A model generated the notes under the pieces. It saw only the letters and a program-made list of their open reading frames with translations. It made no database searches and had not been told where the DNA came from. 60,000 nt of DNA, taken from contig NC_079882.1 in the NCBI RefSeq assembly GCF_029227915.1, positions 20,529,001 to 20,589,000 on the forward strand, read 5' to 3'. Made by a program: the position numbers and the translations under genes. This DNA comes from Hydractinia symbiolongicarpus. Lineage: Eukaryota > Cnidaria > Hydrozoa > Anthoathecata > Hydractiniidae. Of the stretch, positions 1 through 9,482 are shown in pieces (the stretch's first letter is position 1; every line of letters starts with the position of its first letter).

Positions 1-349
1 GTTTGGGATATCCATGTAGAGGTCTTCATTCTGGTTTATGGTGCTTGCGTATAGAACGAGGAACAACCTCGTTCTACTAGTTACTGCGATTATCGTCACT
101 CGATGATGCGGGATTTTTGGCTAGGAACGAAGATTTTGAAGGCTAGGTAGAGCTTTACTTGTTACTAATGTGTATGGTATAAGAGAATTTTATCCTACCC
201 AACATTTATTTTTATGTTAAGGCTATTTAGCTAGCTCCTATCTTTGGCTAAAAATTGAGAGTCTAAAAATGCAGTTTGGCTAAAGCAATATTCTTAAGCA
301 ATAATTCTTATGCTCAATGTAGTTACCTAGGTAGCTACATCTTTTATTA
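1..349. other. AT-rich DNA without a gene; one short hairpin
   Basis: No open frame of note. Positions 52-61 (TAGAACGAGG) and 67-76 (CCTCGTTCTA) form a perfect 10-bp inverted repeat around a 5-nt loop. No other structure was recognised. Confidence 0.6.
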
Positions 350-741
350 TTTTCCTGGAAATTTTTTTGGAAATAAAAATGCTGAGCAATTGTTTTAGCT
401 GGAAGGGTAACGACAAGCAGTTCCCTGTGTTTTAATTTAAACCGATGTTGCAATGAAGTGTTTTGGGAAAAGGGTATTACGCCTACGCATGTAACTGTAC
501 TAAGCCCACCGTGACAATTAATTTTTAAACTTCTCCCGGAATCATGCCTGTACAGATGTGCAACACTGTTTACCTGGACTAACCGCTCAGCCCTCTTTTA
601 GCAATGACCTGTTGTTTTTTTGTTTTGTTTTTTCAAAGTCTGGGAGAAAGTTTTTTTCAAAAGGGTAGTATCCATATACGCCTGTGCAACACGGTTTAAC
701 TATACTAAGTGCTCAGCCCGGTGTCAGAATTAATTTTTTAA

Positions 742-1384
742 CTAGTCGATAAGGCCCGTGGAGTAATCCACTTAGGCATAAGGACAATAGAAAACTAGGT
801 TGTTTGAGATTTATTGCTGACGTCAGCAGTGCAAATTCAAAATAAGTAAATCCTCCATTGTGTAGAGCTTACACTGCCGATCAAGAACATGTATATGATC
901 GTGTGGCTTTGATGAGCGGTTAGTGAAATATAAGGGTTTAAAAATTAAACCAGAATTTTTTTTTAGAAATTTGCATACCTGTTGCCTTCATCGTATAGAT
1001 CTTGAAACACTGATCAAGAAAATGTATAGGATCGTGTACTTTTGACAAACGGTTGCAGATATTAGGGTTTGAAGGTTTTTTGATGACGTCATTACCCTGT
1101 CCATTCCGAAACGGATTCAGGGACCCAGGTTTGGAAAACTTACCCAAATTGGTCCTAGGTAGTGCCTAGTTACTCACGAGGTTAAAAATGATTGACGTCA
1201 CCACCTCGTTTCCAAGTTATTTGGCCTAAAAGCTTTTGGTGCACTGTCATGGCTTCATGTAATGTCATGGCTTCATGTAACGTCATAAAATTTAACATTT
1301 GAGACATACTTTTTTCGGCGACACCAAAAAAAAATGACGATATCCACTATGACCGTCACATACACTCCGTATTATTATATAAGA
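742..1384 (-). mobile_element. Helitron-like non-autonomous element (degraded copy)
   Basis: Read on the minus strand it ends in a short GTGGA/TCCAC-type hairpin followed by about 15 nt and CTAG (742-745), with T as the next base. Its start resembles TCTTATATAATAATACGG near 1384. It matches, in inverted orientation, the copies at 24,670-25,249, 36,069-36,786 and 39,710-40,231. TGACGTCA octamers remain at 818-825, 1084-1091 and 1193-1200. No Rep/helicase reading frame is present. The 5' flank is not the expected A, so that end is probably eroded. The Helitron assignment rests on end structure only. Confidence 0.5.
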
Positions 1385-1425
1385 CTTTTACAGAAACTTT
1401 TACCGCAAACTAAAATAATATTGAC

Positions 1426-1768
1426 TACCTTAAGTGGATAAATTTTGATGAGGATTAAATTTGACGAGTTTGGTCAAAATTCGCCCAATTAAAAAAAAAA
1501 AAGTTTATTTTTAATTAGGAAAAGAAAAAAAAATTTTTTTTTTAAAAAAACTTTTTCTTTATATTCAGAACAACTTAAAAATAAATTTTTTTCGTGTCAT
1601 TCGCTAAAATAAATCCCGCCAAATTAAATAATGTTTTGTATTCGCCAAATAAAATCATCGCCAAATTTTATAAAATTTATTATTTCCCAAATTAAATCCC
1701 TGCCAAATACTCCATTTTGATTTTTCACCAAATTTTGTACTCGCCAAAATTTATCCACTTTTAAGGTA
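1426..1768. mobile_element. MITE-like inverted-repeat element
   Basis: Left end 1426-1448 (TACCTTAAGTGG then ATAAATTTTG) is the near-complement of right end 1744-1768 (CAAAATTTATCC then a TTAAGGTA end), with a 2-bp indel. The interior is poly-A/T and 'cgccaaat' phrases with no reading frame. A roughly 343-bp non-autonomous DNA transposon fits. No clear target-site duplication beyond a possible TA was found, so the superfamily is unknown. Confidence 0.5.
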
Positions 1769-2839
1769 ATTTGTTTTTGCTATGCCGGGGGTAACAATAG
1801 GTTGTAAACTGTGCTAAGTTTCATTAAAGTAATATTTTAAAAAAAACATTACAACCGAAACATGATACTGGGTGTCATGATTAATTTTTGAACTTTCACA
1901 GGAGCTTTTCCTGCAAAATAAAGCAATCTTACATGGTTGTTTTTGCTTTTACCGGTAAAAACAGGTTGTAAACTGTGTTTTCACTTTTACAAAAACTTTT
2001 CCACAAATAAAATTGTTGACTGATTGTTTAGCTGTATAGGGTAACAACAGGCTATTTCATGTGTTTCTATTTGAACTGAAGGTAGAATATTTATTTGAAA
2101 AAGGGTTCTACACCTATACGGATGTATATATAGGTTTAATACCCTGTACAGGCTTTTTTCTGTGTTTTTATTTAACCGAAGTTGCGAGTTGTTTTTGAAA
2201 AAGGGTGTTTCAGCTATATGGATATGTGACATTGTTTACCTGCAATAACCGCACAGGCCAGAGTAACATTTAGTTTTGAACTTTTATTGGGAACATTTCA
2301 TAAAAAATAAAAAAGCTAAGCGGGTTGTAAAAATATACTCGACACACCATAACGTTGTATGCGCTTCACTCGATACTGCATACCTATACTAGAGTGATCC
2401 AGTTATGGAGGGTGTTCGACTGGCTGTTTACTGTATTTTTATTAAACCAACCAAAGTTGCATTGAAGTTTTTTGGAAAAGGGTATGTGTTATTCGTTCTC
2501 GGCCCGTAGTTATAATTAAGTTTTGAACTTTCACACAAACTTATTCCGCAAAATAAGAAATAGATATTGCCTATCTGTTTTTTGCTAGGATGGAGTAATA
2601 ACAGGTTGTATAAACTATATCTGTGATATTGTTTTTGCTCTACTCTATTTTTATTTCAGCTATTGTTGCGGGGAAAGTTTTTTTAAATATACAGTTAAAA
2701 ACTATAATATTGTATGCGCTTTGCTCGATATACTGTATACCTGTACTAAAGCACTTCACCTGATTGTGTGGCACAGTTTGCGGCTCTTATTAAGCGCTCC
2801 ACAAAGCACTGAGATTTTAGCGGTGTCAATTTGACACTA

Positions 2840-3046
2840 AGAAGAGAGTCATAAGCCAGTGCCTACATCGGCACGCCTACAAGAGTCTTTTTGATTCTTT
2901 TGAAAAGTCATTTGTGAAACTTGCGCGCGAAACATTTTGATTCTTCCGAAGAGTCATTTGTGAAACTTGCGTGGAGTCATTAAACGTTGATTCCCGTTGA
3001 GAGTCAATAAACTAGACTTATTTGAAGAGTCAAAATGACTCTTCAT
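2840..3046. repeat. Cluster of GAGTCA motifs ending in a palindrome
   Basis: GAGTCA occurs repeatedly (about 2845-3034), in part within a degenerate duplication of 'agtcatttgtgaaacttgcg' (about 2905 and 2955). It ends in a perfect inverted repeat, GAAGAGTCA (3026-3034), AAA, TGACTCTTC (3038-3046). The motif is close to, but not, a full AP-1 site (TGASTCA). It may simply be a short tandem repeat. Confidence 0.5.
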
Positions 3047-3781
3047 TCGACATAAGATTAAGTAAGCATTAAAGTTGATCAATATTTATATTTCACACTT
3101 TTTAAATTTTTTTTACTGTTTTTTAATTTTAACATGTTATAAAAATTCGTTCGAAATATATACAAAAATGTTAAAAAGTATTAAATATTTTTTTATATTT
3201 CAGTTAATTTTTATTTTTTATTTTTCAGTTAAGTAACCAAGTGTTGGAATAGTAAATTTTTAAGCAACTTTTAGCGCTTTGTACCTAGCAACTATAAAAA
3301 GTAAAAAAAAGCTTTTTATTAAAAAAGTAAATTTCATTAAACTAAAGTTACCCTGATAGTGTTAATGAAAGAAAAATTATAAATCATAAGCAACTGTTAA
3401 GCGAATTTTAGTAACGAAATTATCAAAAAAAAAGCACCTTGAGTGCTGGGCCAAACCTTACTTGCTTAACCTTAGTTGCTTATTGAAAAGTGTAAATAAA
3501 TAAAGTCCTTTAAAATATATTATAAAAATGTTCTACATAAATTTGAAAAAAAAAACATCATCAAGCAATATTATCCTTTCTTTTTAAAACATGAAGTAGG
3601 GATTAACTTCCAAACTTTGTTCAACACTAATAAACATCAATGTTGAATCCAAGTTTGTTTCTTATAAAATATAAATTCTTATAAAATCTTTTTTAAATAA
3701 ATATCAAGTACATAAAAATATAATTAATTACACTTGAGCCTATTGATTAATGATATTACTTTGCTGTTGACTTTTGCAGCA
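3047..3781. other. No gene seen; AT-rich
   Basis: Very AT-rich with homopolymer runs. No long frame, tRNA or recognisable repeat was noticed. Confidence 0.6.
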
Positions 3782-5028
3782 TCATGCAAATTCAGGACAT
3801 TTTTTTGAAAAAAATGTCAATGTGGCAGTCAGGTTCTTAGGATAACATAAATTAAAAAGATAAAACGATGCCAGATAAACTTGAAAGGCAGAAATGAATT
3901 CTGAACACTCTGCTACAATGCATCCATCTACGACAACCTTGAACTGTTTGTCCAAAGCGGTTTCAACGATTGTGATCACCTCACTGGCACACATTATTTG
4001 AGGTTCTCTCTTAACGTCAAAATTGGAAAACAATGACTTAGCATCCTCCCTCAGTAGTGCCGATACAAGGATGATTGCCAACGATCCAAAACAAGCTAAA
4101 AGCAGATGAGTAACATATACATAAATAAATAACGTATGAAGTAAAAAAAAAAATCACAAATACTTTATTCAGAGAAACTTTTGCTGGTCCAAAAACCCAC
4201 AAATTCTTTTGGATAAACATCTGCGACACTACAACTTTGATGACAAACAATGACCTTTACCTTTATCAGTTTCCTCAGTGATTGTATCAATTGCTGACAT
4301 TAACGAATCAACCCGGAATGTATTTGGTGGTGATAATTTCAAAATTGTTTTAACCTTTGTTTCCGAAAAATATTCAGACCACAAAAACTGGTAGATCGAG
4401 GTAAGTAAGACGGTTGAATTCATCCATTAGCTAAAGTATAAAAGAAGAATGAATTTTGATAAAGCATATCTCTACAAGTAGAACACTATTAATCATATCT
4501 ACCAGCTAAGATCTACTGTTTTGATTACTTTCAAACAAATAGCAACATCATAATGAAGTTTACCTGTACAGGATCAACCAGAATTGGATATTCATCAAAT
4601 ATATTAGCAACACTTTTTGACATATTAAGTATTTCAGCTCAACGCAATGGAAAAGTTTTGTCCAAAGCTGTTTTGATAACTGTTTGTTTCCGGTTGTATG
4701 GATGAACATTTGCTTGTTGCATTATTTTTTCTTTGTATAAATTAAGTGTTCGCTCATCTTCTACATCTGGGCTAGTGTGGTTAAAATTACTGACACCCCA
4801 AACGTTGGTTATTGCATATTGTAAGGATTGACCATGTGTTGCCTTCTGTCGTTTTTGAGCAAATAGCTCCTTTGCAGCCTTACACTCAGGAATTTCTATG
4901 CATTTCCTTTTTCTGGCGTTTTTGAAGAAGTTTATTATTATTATTCTAAATAAAAAAAATGCATAACAATGGTTAAAACTAGGTAAATAATAGTAACGTT
5001 TTCTTTCGGAAAATAAAAAAAATAACAT
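3782..5028 (-). pseudogene. Decayed gene fragment resembling the C-terminal region of SAMD3-like proteins
   Basis: Three minus-strand exons with good splice sites can be read: 5028-4564 (donor GTAAAC), 4430-4261 (acceptor CTTTAG, donor GTAAAG) and 4095-3782 (acceptor TTTTAG). Translation includes ALDKTFPLR-stop-AEILN, then NIFDEYPILVDPVQ, MDEFNRL, FLWSEYFSETKVKTILKL, ALLREDAKSLFSNFD, FKVVVDGCIVAECSEF and FNLCYPKNL. From memory, this order (basic stretch, 'EYP.L', 'EF.RL', 'LLRE', 'F.ky.vFn..YP..') recalls the uncharacterised C-terminal part of SAMD3-like proteins common in cnidarians and fish. The name is tentative. Two lesions are visible: an in-frame TGA at 4639-4641 and a one-base phase shift inside the middle exon near 4390. 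The phase from the middle to the last exon still fits. No SAM domain or credible start lies upstream, so I read it as a pseudogene or gene remnant. Confidence 0.45.
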
Positions 5029-5035
5029 GAAATAC

Positions 5036-5080
5036 CTAGGTATGACCCGACGTCAAACAGTAACGTCGGGTCATACCTAG
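5036..5080. repeat. Perfect 18-bp inverted repeat (hairpin)
   Basis: CTAGGTATGACCCGACGT (5036-5053) and its exact complement (5063-5080) flank a 9-nt loop. It is GC-richer than the surroundings and lies just upstream of the pseudogene fragment. It could be a minimal foldback transposon or a palindromic insertion. Confidence 0.8.
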
Positions 5081-5633
5081 ACTTGTGGCTTACCTGGCGT
5101 ACTTTTCTTAAACGTTTTGTGACTATTTATAGATATTGTATGCGATGTGGAACTGATAACAGAACCAACAAAGCATTGTACCGTGCATCATAAATTGTTT
5201 GTGTGAAGCCTGTTATTTTCTCAGTTGACAAAACTGTTTGAATTTATCCATAGCATAGCTGACAATGTAGGTGTAACACATCTTTTTTAGCAAGAGCGTC
5301 ATGAGTAGTTGTTGCATCATCGCATTCTATGGATTACTCACCCAAGCAATTTTTATTCAACTTCACCAATTTTCAATGTATATTTTCACATCTTCTTCGA
5401 AAAAGTACTAATAGGTAACTTTGTTAAGATGGCAGCCTATCGGTGCATTTTGTGTTTTTCGATCCAGTTACTTATCACACAAACTTTTATACTTGCACCT
5501 ATCCAAAATTTGAGTTGTAACGAATAAATTCAAGATAGATGGCTATGGGGAGATGGATAACGAAGAAAAGTGAAAATTTAAGTAAAAAGATATATATTGT
5601 ATAAGTAGCTGTATAAGGGGCTAATTATACTGT
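5081..5633. other. No supported gene
   Basis: A 72-codon frame at 5309-5527 has no family signal, no splice context and biased composition. The rest is AT-rich with TA-repeat patches near 5640. Confidence 0.5.
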
Positions 5634-6009
5634 ACGCACCGTATATATATATAATTATTCTGCATAGATAAATAGAATATCTGGATATTTTATATGGCTA
5701 GCCTTACAAATCCTGTCTATTATTTCCAGGAAAGGCCATAGCTTAGATAGGGAGTACTAGAGTAATTAATGCTCATTTTGAGCTATGTAGATCCAATTAG
5801 GGTCCCCGCTCTACCAGACAACTCCCTGTAGCATCCATCAGCCCACATAGTGAATCATCTCCTCAATTTCTTTCACATGGCTTGGGTTAACCCGGGGCTA
5901 TGGTAGTATTCACTCACCAATATTGAATTGCCGACAAGGGGAATCGAACCCTGTTCTCCCGCACAAAGTGCCAGAGTTATAACCATCAAGTTATGGCGCC
6001 ATTGAAAAC
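5634..6009 (-). mobile_element. tRNA-derived SINE
   Basis: On the minus strand the element begins with a tRNA-like head (about 6000 down to 5931). It has a good RNA polymerase III B box, GGTTCGATTCC (complement of about 5942-5952), and an A-box-like stretch near its start. About 300 bp of non-tRNA body follows down to about 5634. Imperfect flanking direct repeats GGCTAATTATACTGT (5619-5633) and GGCTAACTATTCTGT (6010-6024; 13 of 15 match) fit target-site duplication by a LINE machinery. It is not a functional tRNA gene: a normal cloverleaf cannot be drawn. The body may contain a conserved SINE core, which I could not identify. Confidence 0.6.
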
Positions 6010-6029
6010 GGCTAACTATTCTGTTACTG

Positions 6030-6795
6030 GCTAATTATCAGTTCTTCTTGTGCCTAATTTGCTTGAAAATCTTTCTTGAAATCAACCCAAAGTATCACAA
6101 AGTATTTTTCTAAGGTTTCTTAGAAATGACTTGATTTTTAAAAATCTCACGAAATATACCTGCGCATCACATCGCATGGATTTGTATCTTTGTATTAAAT
6201 TCCCTTTTTAAATCAAAGAGGCAAAGAGAAGTTAAAGAGACAATTAAACAACCTGGTTTTAATGCAGGTTATGGTAAAATTGTATTCTTGTTTCTTATTT
6301 TTAAAACGTACTTTCTTTTTCAGATCAGCTGTTATCAAACCATGCACCATCAGCATTTTCAAAAAAATTTCAACAAGAGAGTAAATTTTGAAGGCCTAAA
6401 TACTGAAATATTCAAATGTTAATATGTATTTATTACTGAATTAATAAACGATGAACTACTTCATCGTTCAAATTGAGCTCGTTCAGAAGTTGTTATATCG
6501 AATCGTCAAATTTTTACATAGCAAGATTTGTATTCTGGAATTTACAGAATTTTCCTGATCACTTTTAAAAATATCCAGTTAAAGTTATAACTGTTATTTT
6601 AGAATACTTCATATAGCTATGTAAAAATTTTATTTTTTATTGAGTTGTATTTTAACATTGCAGGTTAGTTACAAAAATAGCCGAGAATCGTGATACTCGT
6701 GATTTGTTTACCCCATTATTCTCCGTTTTTAAGGTCTACTTTAAATTTCAAAATCTTTCAGGCTAATGACGGAAATCTTAAAGCCGCAGGGCTTC
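6030..6795 (-). repeat. Diverged inverted copy of part of the 2.67-kb duplicated unit
   Basis: Read in reverse complement, this interval follows 26,400-27,130 (and its twin about 2,668 bp downstream). Shared landmarks, in order, are a stretch around 6160-6175 ('gcatcacat'), 'gacaattaaacaacct' at 6238, an acceptor-like 'ctttttcag' followed by 'accatgcaccatcagca' at 6340-6356, 'gttcagaagttgttatat' at 6482, and 'ggctaatgacggaaatct' at 6762. Divergence is far greater than between the two tandem copies. Acceptor-like sequences preceding the best-conserved blocks hint that the ancestral unit contained exons. Confidence 0.6.
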
Positions 6796-9300
6796 TTGTT
6801 TATCGTTTAGTTTCGAGTTTTTTATTATGTGTAATAATAGTTCACATTTTTAGGACGCAAAACTACTTTTCTAACCCAATTTTTACAAATTTAGGAGGAA
6901 TTTTCCGACACCCTAATTTAAAAGCGCACGCTCAATTTGATGAGGATCATGCGCGATCTGTGCATGATCTTCCTGATGCATTAGTGAGCACTGCCAACGG
7001 TGTTATATAAGATAAGAGGAATATTTTTTTTAAATAACTGTGGACAAGTAGTCGTAGGTGGGCTGGGAGGGTTTTAATAGTGGGGTATTTATCTATGGGC
7101 ACAAGTGTACATGGAGGTTTTTCAAAAGTAATATCCCTCTTTTTGTACCATGCCAATTTATATAAAAAACAAAGCCTTTTTAATTTCTGGGCCAATATTG
7201 GCCTTTAAAACAGTATTTGTTATTGAAAGATGAAGATTTTGAGGTAACCACGATTTTAAGCATTCTTTTTTGTTCAGTTTGCCGACGCTCCGTTATTACC
7301 AGTACTAAGTGGTTGGCGGGGTCTGTAAAATTAAATGTCTACAGAAATTGAGCAACTTTTTGCATTGATATATTAGCCTAAGTTAAAGGACCGATGTAAA
7401 TGTTGGAATAATGACTTGAGGTTTGGTACGATATGATTTTAGACAGACTTGATAAAACGTAGCAAAAGAATCTCTGATTTGCTTAATTTTGTGTTTTTCG
7501 GAGCCGCGGATAAACCTCTTTTGATAGTATATAAATTTTTACAAAAATACATACGCAGAAAGCAAGTTACGTAGAGTCTAAAAAAACGTGCTCCGGTTTT
7601 GGAGGCAAGTGTTTTATCCAGCCTAGAAAAATTGATCGTGCGCTTTTTAAGGGCGGTGTCTGCTTATTAAACGTAAATTTGTGTTTAAAAAAGTTGGCAT
7701 TTATAAGTAGTTTTGACTCCTACAATGAAAACACTTATTATGCTTAAAAGGAACTTGAAATGTATACTTAAAAATGTGTTGTGTTTCAAATTCATCTTCA
7801 AGACTTTGGATGTGTACAATTGTGATGGAATGTGCATTGACGATAATGCATCATTGTCCAAGATAAAGAACTTTTATACTTTTTTCGTTATTGTCTTAAA
7901 GCCGTATTATGGCGGTAAGAGTTCCTCGTGATCAAGTAAAATGGTAGCTTAAAATGTAGACAACTAGAAATACGAAAGGAAAGAAAAATACACGATGGCT
8001 AATAATCTAATTCATTTTTTTAAAAACATTAAAATTGACAAATGGCGTTGTAAAAGTAACTTTCAGCTTTAGAGTAAAATATTTTGTTTTGACAAAAACT
8101 TTGCCAACAGATTGTCTTTAATTCTTTTTTTATTTTTATTTTTTGCCTTTTTATTTTATTGTAACTGTAGGTAAAGTTATATACAATTGTATAGCCTCGG
8201 CTGTGATGAAAATATCACTCTCTGTCTTCGTATCTCTGGCAATGTTTTGTGTACGGCACGGGGTAATCGGATATTATGTTACTTTTTTTTGGCGAAATTT
8301 TTCATGACAAAATAACTATGTTTACTTGCGAAAGATAAAATATTCGGTAGAATAATAAATTGAGCATTTTTGCCCGGCCTTTTTTCTTTTTATTAATTCA
8401 GAAATCCATTTTCTATTTTTTCTATACTAAGTCGCAAATAGATATAGAGGTTTACCGTTATTCAGTTACTAAAAAAATCAAGCTTGATCCTGGAATCTTT
8501 TATCATGACGGCAGGCCATTACTCAATAGACGGCACAGCGCTGTCAGAAAGCAAGTAGTTCTAAAAAAAAAAGATTCAATGGAAACCAGACTATATTTCT
8601 TAACTACTGTTTTTTTGGTTGTCCTTATCTTGTCATCTTTTATTTTTCTTTAGTATTTACCTGTTTATTTTAAAAAAACAGACCACCTATACTCTTGTGA
8701 TAAAACACTATTGCTCATGTAGAGTGAAGTTGTTGACTTTTTTCTTTCTTTTTTTTTTTCAGCGCTTTTCGAATGTTCAAATGTGTTAACCGTAATCCAC
8801 AGTTGTTTGTCAAGGGGTTTAGGGTGTCTTAGCTAAACAATTGAGTTTTATTGTATTCTGATTTTCTGGACATATTCAACATAAAAAAAAAGAATAAGTC
8901 TGTGTTAAACTTCATACTTTCAGGACGAGCAAACGAGTGATGTTGCGTTCTTCTCATACCCTGCTGATGTTTTTATTAATAAATCGTTTGTGTTAAGTTG
9001 TGTTTAAATGGTGTTTAGTGACTCCTTATGTTGACTCTACCCATCTTAACAAATTTTAGTACTTATACGTTGTAGAATCTCAGATATCGGATATTACTCG
9101 AAACAACCACTCAATTGTTGAAATTATAGTAAGATCTTAAGCTTATACCACTCCTTTTTCATCAAAATATTTTACACCTGAAATGTCTTAATTTGGCGTT
9201 CAGAGTGATTTCCAACAATTTACAAATCGAAATATTTGAAGACTTGAACATATGGTAAGCAACTTCTTTTGCCTACTATAAACTTTAAACAAAAGATCAT
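6796..9300. other. No established gene; two weak exon candidates
   Basis: A frame ending at 7010 and one at 8360-8653 have somewhat protein-like composition and are discussed under findings. Neither has a recognised homologue or complete gene structure. The remainder is AT-rich with poly-T/A runs. Confidence 0.4.
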
Positions 9301-9339
9301 ATGTAGTTTTGAAGTACTTTATTGAAAGAAATATCACTA

Positions 9340-9482
9340 CACGGTAAGAAATTTTCGTGAAAATTTCAAGTTTTACAAAAATTAAAATTACAATACTCGC
9401 TGTCTGCCTGTCTGTGACCTAATTTAAGAACTGGGGCTTGTAAAATAGCAACACGAGAATTTTCCACGGGTAACGACTCTAG
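9340..9482 (+). mobile_element. Partial Helitron-like 3' end
   Basis: A 'ctgtctgcctgtctgtgac' block at about 9399 is followed by 'ttttccacgggtaacgact' and CTAG (9479-9482) with T next. This matches the 3' end of the Helitron-like family (…CCACGGG…CGACTAG/T). The 5' terminus is not recognisable, so the copy is partial or diverged. Confidence 0.35.

Larger units (their letters stand above)
350..2750. repeat. Degenerate tandem-repeat region, interrupted by two transposons
   Basis: The same short phrases recur in the same order: a 'ttaatttttgaactt' block near 515, 725, 1880, 2265 and 2510; an 'accgaagttgc'-type block near 440, 2175, 2447 and 2657; and 'aaaagggt' followed by 'tatacg' and 'ctgtactaa'. 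Spacing is irregular, roughly 100-270 bp, and the copies are strongly diverged, so this looks like an old tandem array. The interval 742-1768 is later transposon sequence. No coding potential was seen. The period is estimated by eye. Confidence 0.5.

Noticed and set aside
5093-5180. Extra upstream exon of the SAMD3-like remnant, ending at a GTAAG donor near 5,093
   Set aside because: Splice phase into the next exon gives an immediate stop in the options tried, and no homology is visible.
5931-6000. Functional tRNA gene
   Set aside because: Only the B box is convincing. Stems do not pair as a cloverleaf and a 300-bp body with flanking repeats follows, so it is a SINE.
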